Source of the DNA: Nonomuraea angiospora
GTDB lineage: Bacteria > Actinomycetota > Actinomycetes > Streptosporangiales > Streptosporangiaceae
DNA: 64,000 nucleotides
Direction: 5' to 3'
Assembly (NCBI RefSeq): GCF_014873145.1
Contig: NZ_JADBEK010000001.1
Coordinates: 7,130,001-7,194,000 of the forward strand
This document shows positions 50,853 through 59,511 of the stretch, one piece after another (positions within the stretch are counted from its first letter, which is position 1; every line of letters begins with the position of its first letter). Below the pieces are notes generated by a model, which saw nothing but the letters and a program-made list of their open reading frames with translations, did no database searches and was not told where the DNA came from. The translations under genes were made by a program, and so were the position numbers.

Positions 50853-51724
50853 ACGACGTTCTCGAACTGCGGTACCGCCGCCTCCTGCGCGCCTACCCCA
50901 AGGAGTACCGCGCCGAGCACGGCGAGGAGCTGATCGGCACGCTGATGGAGGCGGCCCGGCCCGGGGCCCGACGGCCGTCACTCCGCGAGACGCTCCATCT
51001 CCTCGCCGGCGGGTTCACCGTCCGCGTCCGGGCCACCCGCACGTCCGGCGTGCCGGCGTGGACCGACGGCCTGCACCTCGGCGCGCTGATCGTGGCGGTT
51101 GTCACCTTCGCACAGCTTCCCGTCCTGCCGTACATCAACTACCCGGCGTGGGCGGCGCTCGGGATCGTCCTGATGGTGGCGCTCGTGCGGGGATGGCTGC
51201 GCCTCGCGGCTCCCCTTGCGGCGATCGCCGCGGTGGCGGCGAGCTGGCCCATGATCCCGTGGCTCGGCATCCCGGTGTTCACCATGGGTCCGATGTACGG
51301 CGACCTCGCGCCGGTCGCGCCCTACTGGGTGGTCGCGGCCGCGTCGGCGGTGCTCGCCGTTCGGCGGGCAGGGAAGGGCCGATGGTGGGGCGCGACGATG
51401 CCCGGCCGGTCCCCTCGGTGGCTGCTTGTCCCGCTGGCCGGCTGGGCGCTGCAGCTCGCGCAGGTGCCGACGTACGAACCCGTCTGGGTCGTCTCGCGGG
51501 CCGGTGCAGAGGTGGCGGCCCTGCTGCTGGTGCTGGCCGCCACGCTGGCCGCCAGGGACGGCCGCTGGGCGCTGGCGGCGGCCGTCTACCTGCTTCCCGG
51601 CCTGGTCTACCTGGCCGAGAACCTGCTTGTGACGAGCGCCCGGGGCTTCCTGTACTGGAGCGTGCTCACCGCTCTCGTCGTGGCCTCCTTGGTCGCCGCC
51701 CGTCGGGTGCACGCCAAGGCGTGA
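50849..51724 (+). CDS. PadR-linked integral membrane protein
   Basis: 291 residues. The cytoplasmic N-terminus has the permease-prefix-like block LELRYRRLLRAYPKEYRAEHGEELIGTLMEAA. About seven membrane helices follow (LIVAVVTFAQLPVLP, ALGIVLMVALVRG, APLAAIAAVAASWPM, WVVAAASAVLAV, LAGWALQLAQV, VAALLLVLAATLAARD, LVVASLVAA). Such proteins are co-transcribed with PadR regulators and often lie beside ABC transporters; none is seen here. Confidence 0.88.
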   Translation: MNDVLELRYRRLLRAYPKEYRAEHGEELIGTLMEAARPGARRPSLRETLHLLAGGFTVRVRATRTSGVPAWTDGLHLGALIVAVVTFAQLPVLPYINYPAWAALGIVLMVALVRGWLRLAAPLAAIAAVAASWPMIPWLGIPVFTMGPMYGDLAPVAPYWVVAAASAVLAVRRAGKGRWWGATMPGRSPRWLLVPLAGWALQLAQVPTYEPVWVVSRAGAEVAALLLVLAATLAARDGRWALAAAVYLLPGLVYLAENLLVTSARGFLYWSVLTALVVASLVAARRVHAKA

Positions 51725-51788
51725 CCGCCGCCTCATGCACCACACAGGTTGGTGGAGCCCGGACACGCGATCGCCTACGGTTCCCGTT

Positions 51789-52768
51789 ATGCGGACTCCC
51801 GCGTTCACAACCGATGTGCTCGTCGGCAGGCAAGAGTTACAGCAGCGCGTCGACGAACTGACCGGCACTGCTCGTACGGGACAGGGCGGCGCGCTGGTGC
51901 TGGAAGGCGAGGCGGGCATCGGCAAGAGTGCCCTGCTGGAATACGCCCGACATGCGGCGCCCGGGTTCCGGGTGGTCCGGACGTCCGGGTCGGAGTTCGA
52001 GCAGGAACTTCCGTACTCCGCGCTGCACCAACTGTGTGTGCCGATGCTGAAGCACCTCGTCGAGCTGCCGCAGCTGGCCGTCCGCGGTCTGAGCGACGAG
52101 GACGCCAAGGTTCTGCTGACGACGCGGAGTCCATTCCCCCTCGATGATCAGCTCCGGGACCGGCTCGTCGCCGAGGCCCACGGAACCCGTTGGCGCTGTT
52201 GGAGCTGCCCCGCGCCGGTGGTTTCGTCCCGCCCGAGGTGTCCTCGGTGCCGACCCGGATCGAGTACGGCTTCCGAGCCCGGCTGGCCGGTCTGTCCGCC
52301 GAGGCCAGGCTGCTGCTGATCGTGGCGAGCGCCGACCCGACCGGCGACCCTGGCCTGCTCTGGCCGGCCGCCGGTCAGCTGAACCTCGATGTGGCACCGG
52401 CCGGAGCGGAGGCGGACGCGACGGGACTGGTCGAGTTCGGTACCCGCGTCCGCTTCTGCCACCCGTTGGCACGTTCGGCGGTCTACCGCGCCGCCGACGC
52501 CGGCGAACGCCGCGCGACGCACGAGGCGCTGGCGGCGGTCACCGACCCGATCACGGCGCCGGACCGCCGGGCCTGGCAGCGCGCCCAAGCCAGTCCCGGC
52601 CCCGATGACGACGTCGCCGACGAGCTGGAGCGGTGCGCGAGGCGTGCCCAGGCACGCGGCGGCGTGGCAGCCGCGGCGGCCTTTCTCGAGCGCTCTGTGG
52701 CGCTGTCGCTGGATCCGGAACGCCGGATCGTACGAACTCTGCGCGCCGCCCAGGCCAGTTTCGCGTGA
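51789..52768 (+). pseudogene. LAL-type LuxR regulator remnant
   Basis: The first part (VLVGRQELQQRVDELTGTARTGQGGALVLEGEAGIGKSALLEYARHAAPGFRVVRTSGSEFEQELPYSALHQL) is the Walker A end of a large ATP-binding LuxR protein. The Walker B region is missing: the sequence jumps to RGLSDEDAKVLLTTRSPFPLDDQLRDRLVAEAHG. After a frameshift near 52190 the frame continues LALLELPRAGGFVPPEV and FCHPLARSAVYRAADAGERRATHEALAAV to a stop at 52768. The TPR region and the LuxR helix-turn-helix are absent. Confidence 0.8.
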
Positions 52769-53117
52769 TGCCGATCGCCGACACGGTGAGAAGACTCCAC
52801 AGGGCCCACCGCCAGCGGCGGCGAACGGCCCGTGACATGGTCGCAGTGGACACGCGAACTCCAATACCTGCGCGGGAACGAGAAGGAAAGGGCGCAATGC
52901 GCGAAGTCGGCAGCGGCTGGCCTTCGCCGGCGCGGAAGGTATGACCCTACGTTCGGCACCTATGAACGGGAGCATGATGATCTACCACAGCATCCGCATG
53001 AAGGCCAAGGCGGGCGTGACGCAGGTTGAGCCGCCGCTGTGCGTAGGCGTCTGCCGTGGGACATCTCGGGAGTGACTCAGCGCTGCCGTACGCGCCACCG
53101 CCTGGCCGTGCACTTCC
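52769..53117. other. Intergenic region with a short Dabb-like start
   Basis: 349 bp. A frame from about 52972 reads MIYHSIRMKAKAGVTQ, like the start of Dabb/monooxygenase-fold proteins, but stops after about 35 codons. Probably a fragment. Nothing else recognised. Confidence 0.3.
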
Positions 53118-54320
53118 TCATGCTGTCGTACGCAACGGGCCGCCGTACCGGTCGGCCAACCGGCGGCCCAGCTGCTGCATCGGCTGTTCCAGGAAGCGGT
53201 GGCTCAGCCAGCTGAGCGGCATCACGACCCCGAGCACGACCACGCCGATGCCGATCTGCGCCGGCAGCGGCGCCCAGCGCATCTCCCCGACCAGGTGCAT
53301 GACGACGAGGAGGACCGGCAGATGCACCAGGTAGAGGGAGTAGCTGATGACGCCGAGCCGGACCAGCACGGCGGGCACGCGACGGGCCCGCAACGCCATC
53401 GCACCCGCGAAGGTGACGCCGGCCAGCACGATGGTCAGGCTCCACACCTGCGGCCGCACCCACCACCAACCCGCGTTCAGCGCCCACATGGGAGTCGACG
53501 CCACCAGCACCGCGGCGATCGCCACCGGCCACAGCCGGCCCTGCCCGCGCTCCCACCGATGAACCGCCGTGCCGACGAACATCACCGCCAGGACCGCCGC
53601 GCCGAACCACGGCACGCGACTGCTCATCAACAGCAACGCCAGCGCCATCACACCCAGCACCACCACGCCGACTCTGACGGCACGCCCGGACAGCACGCAC
53701 GCCATGCCGACCGCGAAGACGGCCAACGACGCCCAGGCCGGCCACGGCCCCGACAGCGGCGCCCCGGACAGGACGAGACCGGCCACAGCGCCGATCAGCG
53801 CGAACACGACCGGAAGCAGGCCCTGCCCGTCGCGCACGCCAACGACGAACAGCGCGGCCGTCAGCAGGTAGAAGACCATCTCGTACGACAACGTCCACAT
53901 GGTGTTCAGCACGCCGCCCATCCCCACCACGTCCATCAGCATCGTGGCGTGCGCGGCCACCGCCGAAGCGTCCCTGGGCACCTCCGGACGCAGCGGGATC
54001 CACGGCGACAGGACCGCCACCAGGCCGATGACCGCCAGGTAGAGCGGATACAGGCGGAACACGCGGCCGATCCAGAACGCTCGCACGTCACCGTGCCGTT
54101 CGAGCGAGTGGGGGATGATGTAGCCACTGACCAGGAAGAAGACCAGCACCCCGTATATGCCCAGGTTGAACGCAGTCGGGCGTAACCAGGGCATGGCCCA
54201 GGTCGTCAGATGCTCACCCACCACCGCGAGGGCGCCGATGCCGCGCAGCGCGTCCAGCCATGCGAGCCGAGAAGGCGTCGGCTGAGTAACTCGGCGGGCA
54301 TCCGGAGGGGCAGTCACCAT
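53118..54320 (-). CDS. Acyltransferase-3 family membrane protein
   Basis: 400 residues from the ATG at 54320. About ten membrane helices with the AT-3 hallmarks: RLAWLDALRGIGALAVVGEHLTTWA, GIYGVLVFFLVSGYIIPHSLER, AFWIGRVFRLYPLYLAVIGLVAVLS, MWTLSYEMVFYLL and YSLYLVHLPVLLVV, with the catalytic His in GEH and the RxxR region. It should O-acylate an extracytoplasmic sugar or antibiotic. It stands alone, divergent from the protein kinase. Confidence 0.9.
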   Translation of the reverse strand: MVTAPPDARRVTQPTPSRLAWLDALRGIGALAVVGEHLTTWAMPWLRPTAFNLGIYGVLVFFLVSGYIIPHSLERHGDVRAFWIGRVFRLYPLYLAVIGLVAVLSPWIPLRPEVPRDASAVAAHATMLMDVVGMGGVLNTMWTLSYEMVFYLLTAALFVVGVRDGQGLLPVVFALIGAVAGLVLSGAPLSGPWPAWASLAVFAVGMACVLSGRAVRVGVVVLGVMALALLLMSSRVPWFGAAVLAVMFVGTAVHRWERGQGRLWPVAIAAVLVASTPMWALNAGWWWVRPQVWSLTIVLAGVTFAGAMALRARRVPAVLVRLGVISYSLYLVHLPVLLVVMHLVGEMRWAPLPAQIGIGVVVLGVVMPLSWLSHRFLEQPMQQLGRRLADRYGGPLRTTA

Positions 54321-54475
54321 ACGGCCAACGTATCGGAGGTGGCGATTCCTCGAACGGCTCATCGACCGCAGCCGGTGCTGCCCTGCGTCGTGCTGTCCGG
54401 GGTTCGCGGGGTCCTCGACGGCAGCTTCTCGAGGACGGCTGCATGAGCGTCAAGTGATCGGGTAGGCCGGGCGTT

Positions 54476-55909
54476 ATGTCGGTTTCGCGATATGAAGGCT
54501 GGTTGCTGGCCGGGCGCTACCGCCTCCAGGCCGAGCTGGGACGCGGCGGCATGGGCAGGGTCTGGCGCGGCCACGACGAGTTGCTGGACCGCCCGGTCGC
54601 CGTCAAGGAGGTCACCCTCGATGAGCGGCCGCCGTCCGAACGCGAGGCTCTGCTCAGCCGTACCATGAGCGAGGCCCGCCTGGCCGCCCGCCTGTCCCAC
54701 CCGCACATCGCCACCGTCTACGACGTGGTGGAAGCCGACGAGCGGCCGTGGATCGTGCTCCAGCTCGTCTCGGCCCCCACCCTGGCCCGCGTGCTCGCCG
54801 GGAGGGGGCCGCTGCCGCCCGCCGTGGTCGCCCGGATCGGCCTGCAGATGCTGGACGCCCTGCAGACCGCGCACGCCGCCGGGATCGTGCACCGCGACGT
54901 CAAACCCGCCAACATCCTGCTGGAGGCAGGTCAGAGCCACGCCGTGCTCACCGACTTCGGCCTGGCCACCAGCCTGGAGCGGCCGGTGGATCTCACCGGG
55001 GCGGGCGTCGTGGTCGGCACGCCCGCCTACATCTCCCCCGAACGCGCGCGCGGCGGCCCGCCGACACCGCAGACCGACCTGTGGTCGCTGGGCGTGACGC
55101 TGTACGCGGCGGTGGAGGGACGCCCGCCCTTCGAAGAAGGTGGTGCGCTGGCCACGATCAGCGCCGTGCTGACCGCGGACCCGGCCCCGTTCGAGCGCGC
55201 CGGGCCGCTGGCACCTCTCCTCGCGGGCCTGCTGCACAAAGACCCGGAGCGCCGCATGAGCATCGGCGCCGCCCGCCGGCATCTTGAGCAGATCTCCGCC
55301 TCGCCTCCTGACGGCCTGCCACAAACCGGGGACATCGTGCCCGCCGCCGTACCGGCAACCGGTGCGCCGGGCCTGCCGTCGTACCCCGGCTTGCCTGCGA
55401 CGAGCGGTGGCGCCCTGCCTGACATGGGCCACCGCCGGTCTCAGCGCACCCGCCTGCCCGGCCAGGAGCGGCGCGCGCAGATCCGGTCTCAGCGCGCCCG
55501 TCTGCCCGGCCAGGAGCGCCGCGCGCAGCTACGGCACGTGGCCGTAGCGGCCGCGCTCGCGGTCGGCGCGCTGGCCGCCGGCTTCTGGGCGGACGCCCCA
55601 CCCGGGCCGCCCGCAGCCGTACAGCAACCCAGCGACCGGCTTCGGACCACACCTGCCGCGCCCCCCGCCACACCGGCGCCCGAGCCCACCACAACGGTCG
55701 CGACGGCATCTCGCCCCGGAGCGTCGCAAGCTCAGCAGGTCTCGATACGGCGCCGCGCCGCGCACGCCGGCGCGCCCGCGGCTCAAGCCTCGGTGCCCCC
55801 GGGCCAGGCCAAGAAGGCGACCACCGTTAGAGGTCACGTCCCAGCCGGGCACAGCGCCGAGCACCCCGGCAGAGGCAAGGGCAAGGGCAAGGGCAACGGC
55901 CGACACTGA
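54476..55909 (+). CDS. Membrane-anchored Ser/Thr protein kinase (PknB-type)
   Basis: 477 residues. The kinase domain (about 10-275) is complete: GRGGMGRVW, VAVKEV (ATP Lys), HRDVKPANILL, TDFGLAT, GTPAYISPE and DLWSLGVTLYAA. A Pro-rich linker follows. It contains a 16-residue sequence repeated in tandem (RSQRxRLPGQERRAQ, residues about 320-351). Then come one membrane helix (AVAAALAVGALAAGFWA) and a low-complexity Pro/Ala/Thr tail ending in RGKGKGKGNGRH. There is no recognisable PASTA sensor. It is convergent with pncA. Confidence 0.92.
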   Translation: MSVSRYEGWLLAGRYRLQAELGRGGMGRVWRGHDELLDRPVAVKEVTLDERPPSEREALLSRTMSEARLAARLSHPHIATVYDVVEADERPWIVLQLVSAPTLARVLAGRGPLPPAVVARIGLQMLDALQTAHAAGIVHRDVKPANILLEAGQSHAVLTDFGLATSLERPVDLTGAGVVVGTPAYISPERARGGPPTPQTDLWSLGVTLYAAVEGRPPFEEGGALATISAVLTADPAPFERAGPLAPLLAGLLHKDPERRMSIGAARRHLEQISASPPDGLPQTGDIVPAAVPATGAPGLPSYPGLPATSGGALPDMGHRRSQRTRLPGQERRAQIRSQRARLPGQERRAQLRHVAVAAALAVGALAAGFWADAPPGPPAAVQQPSDRLRTTPAAPPATPAPEPTTTVATASRPGASQAQQVSIRRRAAHAGAPAAQASVPPGQAKKATTVRGHVPAGHSAEHPGRGKGKGKGNGRH

Positions 55910-55984
55910 CGCGAGGTGAGGCAGGAGTTCCGGGCCGTCACGGTCGACGGCATGCAGCGGCAAAGGCAAGGCCCTGCCGCCGGC

Positions 55985-56007
55985 GAACAGGCCGGACCGG
56001 CCTGTTC
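55985..56007. terminator. Bidirectional terminator between the kinase and pncA
   Basis: GAACAGGCCGG and CCGGCCTGTTC are perfect 11-bp arms around a single A, lying between two convergent genes and overlapping the pncA stop by 2 bp. Confidence 0.6.
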
Positions 56008-56593
56008 AGGCGACGACAGGTTCGCCGCTCAGCGCGACACCGGCCCGGCGCAGTTCGTCCAGTGCGGTGCGCGTGGTGTCGGCAGCGACGCCGGCCGTGT
56101 AGTCGAGCAGGACCCGCACCGCGAAGCCCGCGCGCGCTCCGTCCAGTGCCGTGGCCTTCACGCAGTGATCGGTCGCGATGCCGACGACATCGAGTTCGGC
56201 GATGTCACGGGCCTTGAGCCAGGCGGACAGTGTCGTGCCGTCCTGGGTCGAGCCCTCGAAACCGCTCTTGGAGGCGGAGTGAGCGCCCTTGTAGAAGACC
56301 TCGTCGACGTACCCGGAGTCGACGGCGGGCGCGAACTCCGGATGGAACTCGCCTCCCTCACTACCGACGACGCAATGCACGGGGAATGAGTCCCGGAAGT
56401 CTGGGTTGTCGGAGAAGTGGGCGCCCGGGTCGATGTGGTGGTCACGGGTGGCGACGACGACGGCATACTGCCCGTCGGCGCTCCGGACCAGCTCGGCGAT
56501 GGCGGCGGCTCGATCCGCGCCGCCCTTCACCGGAACGCTGCCGCCCTCGCAGAAGTCCTTCTGCACATCGACGATGATCAGTGCACGACTCAC
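56006..56593 (-). CDS. pncA: Nicotinamidase (isochorismatase family)
   Basis: 195 residues from a GTG with a GAGGAAAGGGG site. Catalytic triad: Asp in IIVDVQKDFCEGGSVPV, Lys in VFYKGAHSASKSGFEG and Cys in GIATDHCVKATALDGA. The metal site is in TRDHHIDPGAHF. It hydrolyses nicotinamide to nicotinate for NAD salvage (and would activate pyrazinamide). The length and blocks match pncA well. Confidence 0.92.
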   Translation of the reverse strand: MSRALIIVDVQKDFCEGGSVPVKGGADRAAAIAELVRSADGQYAVVVATRDHHIDPGAHFSDNPDFRDSFPVHCVVGSEGGEFHPEFAPAVDSGYVDEVFYKGAHSASKSGFEGSTQDGTTLSAWLKARDIAELDVVGIATDHCVKATALDGARAGFAVRVLLDYTAGVAADTTRTALDELRRAGVALSGEPVVA

Positions 56594-56730
56594 GGAAAAT
56601 CCCCTTTCCTCTGGTACGCCTCTCCGACGGACACCCTTCCGCCGGCGGGCGGGCACACCACTCGCCGACCGGCGGGGCGCGCCCGGCAACGCGGTTCACC
56701 GCTCCAGATCCGGGCCACATCCGCCTGATT

Positions 56731-57120
56731 ATGACAGTGAGTGCAGTTAGCATCACTATATGTGTTCACGCCTGGGAACAGAAGGCAGAGTCTTCCGGCC
56801 GCCGTGACGGACCCTCCGCGCGCGAAGCCCTGGCCGCGATCTCCTCCACGCGGGCCCGGGTGGCTCGCAAACGAGCGGCCGGGGTCGCGCTCGACCGCTA
56901 CAGCGCCACGCCCGGAGCCCGCCGGGTGAGCACGGTCCACGCGCTGACGGGCCTCGCCCTGGTCCTCTCAGCGGCGGTGCTGGAGTGGGGCTTTGACGTC
57001 ATCGGCGCCCTCGCGGTGGCCGGCATGTTGCTCGGGGTCCTCACTGTCGTCATGGGCCATCGCGTCGACGAAGCGGTACGGCGGGATTTGCGAGCAGGGC
57101 ATGACCAAACCGCTGTTTGA
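56731..57120 (+). CDS. Hypothetical small membrane protein
   Basis: 129 residues. The N-terminal half is basic and helical (REALAAISSTRARVARKRAAGVALDRYSA). The C-terminal half has two membrane helices (VHALTGLALVLSAAVLEWGF and GALAVAGMLLGVLTVVMGHRV). It is divergent from pncA. The start is uncertain because no clear ribosome-binding site is seen. No family recognised. Confidence 0.5.
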   Translation: MTVSAVSITICVHAWEQKAESSGRRDGPSAREALAAISSTRARVARKRAAGVALDRYSATPGARRVSTVHALTGLALVLSAAVLEWGFDVIGALAVAGMLLGVLTVVMGHRVDEAVRRDLRAGHDQTAV

Positions 57121-57319
57121 CGAGATCATCCACGCCCCCAACCGAGCGCGGTGCTGGTTTCGCTCGATGATCGAGTCCATCCGTGGCATCCGAATCCCGG
57201 TCAGCGCGGTGTGGATGCCGGCCTCGGCGAGGTGCCGAGCGCGGTGAGCTGGTCGGCTGCGGGGAAAGACTGCCGTAGGTCGTTCATATCGGCCATTTCT
57301 CGTTCGCATGAACAACGGT

Positions 57320-57345
57320 GGTGCCGGGCCGACCGGCCCGGCACC
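57320..57345 (-). terminator. Terminator of the sigma/anti-sigma operon
   Basis: GGTGCCGGGCCG and CGGCCCGGCACC form a perfect 12-bp stem with a tiny loop, 39 bp past the stop of the gene at 57385. No T-run. The stretch 57121-57319 holds nothing recognisable. Confidence 0.6.
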
Positions 57346-57384
57346 GCGGCTTTTGATCCCTTCCCGCAGGTGCGTCCCCTCCGG

Positions 57385-57945
57385 TCAGCCGAGCTGCGTC
57401 GGGTCGTGCACCGGGACGCACGGCTTGACAGTGCCCTCGATCACCGACGCCTTGAGCTGCGACTTGAACGGCCCCTTCGGGTTCTCGGTGAACTCCAGCG
57501 CCACCGTCTGCCCCTTCCCGACGTGGCGGGGATCGATGACGAAACCCTTCGGCCCCGGCCTGGCGACCTTGTAGTGCACGGATTCGCGCCACTCCTCCGG
57601 AGTGTCGTATCCGCCGCCGACGAGCGTGCCCCGGTCGTTCTGGCACTTCATGTAGGGCTTGAGGTACGTGACGTCGGCGTTCACGCCCAGATCCTTGAGG
57701 TCCTGCTCCAGCTTGTCGGCGTCCCTGAACTCCTTGAGCTCCACCGTGATGGTGCCGTTGGCGTTCTCGCTCACCGCGTACGCCGGCTCAGGCCCGGTCA
57801 GCAGCGGCACCGCCACCGCCGCCACGGCCGCCAGCCCGGCCACCGCCGCCCCCGCGAGCAGGCGGCGGCCGACGCGACGGCTGCGTTCGTTCCGCGCGGT
57901 CATCTCCGCTTTGAGGTCCATCAGCAACTGCTCCTCGAATCTCAT
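57385..57945 (-). CDS. Probable membrane anti-sigma partner of the ECF factor
   Basis: 186 residues. A short cytoplasmic N-terminus (MRFEEQLLMDLKAEMTARNERSRRVGRR) is followed by one membrane helix (LLAGAAVAGLAAVAAVAVPLL) and an extracytoplasmic domain with two Cys (MKCQND, KPCVPV). The start overlaps the sigma factor stop by 4 bp (ATGA). Position and topology suggest an anti-sigma or sensor partner, but the usual zinc-binding HxxxCxxC motif is absent, so the mechanism is uncertain. Confidence 0.8.
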   Translation of the reverse strand: MRFEEQLLMDLKAEMTARNERSRRVGRRLLAGAAVAGLAAVAAVAVPLLTGPEPAYAVSENANGTITVELKEFRDADKLEQDLKDLGVNADVTYLKPYMKCQNDRGTLVGGGYDTPEEWRESVHYKVARPGPKGFVIDPRHVGKGQTVALEFTENPKGPFKSQLKASVIEGTVKPCVPVHDPTQLG

Positions 57946-58493
57946 CGTGGGATTCCTTCCGTGACGAAGGGCAGGTCGCGAAGCGTCTTGCGGGCGCGGT
58001 GCAGCCGCACCATGGCGGTCCCCGGCCGGATTCCCAGCGCTACCGCCGCCTCTGACGGCGTGAGCTGCTCCAGAACCACCAGTTCCAGGACAGCGCGCTC
58101 CCCTTCGGGTAATCCGGCCATGGCCTCGAAGGCCGCCCGGGCGGGCCGTTCCGCGTCTATCTGCTCTTCCAACCGGGACACGTCGTCTCCGTCGAGCGGA
58201 CGCCGCCCGCTCACACGATGTGTGAGCTGGGACTCCCGCAGCGCCCGCCGCCGCTCGGACGACAGCGTGTTGCGCGCGACGCCGTACAGCCACGCGATCT
58301 CGCTGCCCTTGCCCGGGCGGTACGTGTGCGCGGAGTCGAACACCGCGAGGAACACGTCGGCCGCCAGGTCGGCGACCGTGTGCGGGTCGTCGACCCGGCG
58401 TGACAGGAAACGTGTGACAGCGTCGATGTGCCGCCGATAGAAGGCCTCGAACGCCACAGGGTCGGTAGCGAGCTTCCCCCGTTTGAGACGCAC
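57942..58493 (-). CDS. ECF-type RNA polymerase sigma factor
   Basis: 183 residues. Region 2 is FEAFYRRHIDAVTRFLSRRVDDPHTVADLAADVFLAVFDSAHTYRPGKGSEIAWLYGVARNTLSSERRR. Region 4 is LPEGERAVLELVVLEQLTPSEAAVALGIRPGTAMVRLHRARKTLR. Typical of sigma-70 family ECF factors. It is followed by an overlapping membrane protein gene and then a terminator, forming a compact two-gene operon. No obvious matching promoter was found upstream. Confidence 0.93.
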   Translation of the reverse strand: MRLKRGKLATDPVAFEAFYRRHIDAVTRFLSRRVDDPHTVADLAADVFLAVFDSAHTYRPGKGSEIAWLYGVARNTLSSERRRALRESQLTHRVSGRRPLDGDDVSRLEEQIDAERPARAAFEAMAGLPEGERAVLELVVLEQLTPSEAAVALGIRPGTAMVRLHRARKTLRDLPFVTEGIPR

Positions 58494-58772
58494 CGGCCTT
58501 GCTCCCTTCGTCGATCTACACCCGTACTTGGTGAGAACCGGCTGAAGGCTTACAAATCAACGGGCCAGGACATTCTGGTTGTCGATGGCGCTGCCCCGAG
58601 ATGCGACGGTGAGGGTCGGCGGCGAGCGCAGGTCGGCCTCGGGCTTACGTGCTGCTGGGCTGGGGAGGACGGGGTCAGCGAGGGTCCAGTAGGGCCGGCT
58701 CCGTGCCGAATCCAACTGCCAGGCGGCCGTCCGGCGGCACTGCGACCGCGTGCACCGAGCGGTCGTGGTCGA

Positions 58773-59390
58773 TCAAGGGCTCCCCGACCTGCTGCCCCGT
58801 TGCTGCGTGGCCGCGATCGGGCGGCGGCAGACGTACGTGCGCGCGGGCGGCAGGTTGCGCCAGACGGTTCTGGTCGTCAGCACCTCGTCGAAGGCCGCGC
58901 CCAGCCGCCCGCGGAACCGCCTGCCCGGGCCGAAGCGGGTGCCGGTCAGGTAGGCGATCGTGGTGAAGCTGCCGCCGGACGCCAGGACGCGCGAGATCGC
59001 CTCGAGGATGCGTCCCTGGGCCCGTTCCGGGATGAGCGTCCACGGCAGCGCGCTCACCACGGCGTCCACCTCGCCCTCGCCGATGCGTGAGCCCAGATCG
59101 GCGGCGTCCATGTGCAGCACCTCCAGCCACGGACGGGTCTCCGCCAGATGATCGACCATCGCGCGGTCGGTCTCCACCGCCACGAACCGCGCCTGGGCCG
59201 GCAGCCGCGATCTGATCAGCTCGCTGATCGCACCGGTCCCTGGACCCAGCTCCAGCACGGTCGGCGCGCCGCGCTTCGGCACCACCTCGACCAGTTGCGC
59301 GGCCAGCGGTTCCGAAGTGGGGGCGAACGCGCCGATCACCAAGGGCCTGCTCACAGCCGCCTTCAGGAAGACGCCAAGATCAGATCGCAT
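58773..59390 (-). CDS. Class I SAM-dependent methyltransferase (PmtA-like)
   Basis: 205 residues. Start FLKAAVSRPLVIGAFAPTSEPLAAQLVE is typical of bacterial phospholipid N-methyltransferase-like proteins. The SAM motif I is VLELGPGTGAIS; then FVAVETD, a DAADL block and VDAVVSALPWTLIPERAQGRIL. Substrate is probably a phosphatidylethanolamine-type lipid, by family only. The C-terminus ends in a short basic tail. Confidence 0.88.
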   Translation of the reverse strand: MRSDLGVFLKAAVSRPLVIGAFAPTSEPLAAQLVEVVPKRGAPTVLELGPGTGAISELIRSRLPAQARFVAVETDRAMVDHLAETRPWLEVLHMDAADLGSRIGEGEVDAVVSALPWTLIPERAQGRILEAISRVLASGGSFTTIAYLTGTRFGPGRRFRGRLGAAFDEVLTTRTVWRNLPPARTYVCRRPIAATQQRGSRSGSP

Positions 59391-59491
59391 GCTTCGACGC
59401 TAGTGACGCGGCGGTCCGGCCGACTCCTGCCTGGTGGCGATCTCCCTCCTCCGTCCATGAGCCGGGCTCGGCGGCCGACAGGCCGGACTGT

Positions 59492-59508
59492 CGTCCTCCA
59501 GGAGGACG
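59492..59508 (-). terminator. Small hairpin after the aconitase gene
   Basis: CGTCCTCC-A-GGAGGACG, perfect arms, 4 bp past the aconitase stop on the minus strand. The tight loop and lack of a T-run make it a tentative terminator. Confidence 0.4.
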
Positions 59509-59511
59509 TGC

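Noticed and set aside
52148..52975. Long minus-strand frames around the LAL remnant
   Set aside because: Shadow frames; the plus strand carries recognisable regulator motifs.
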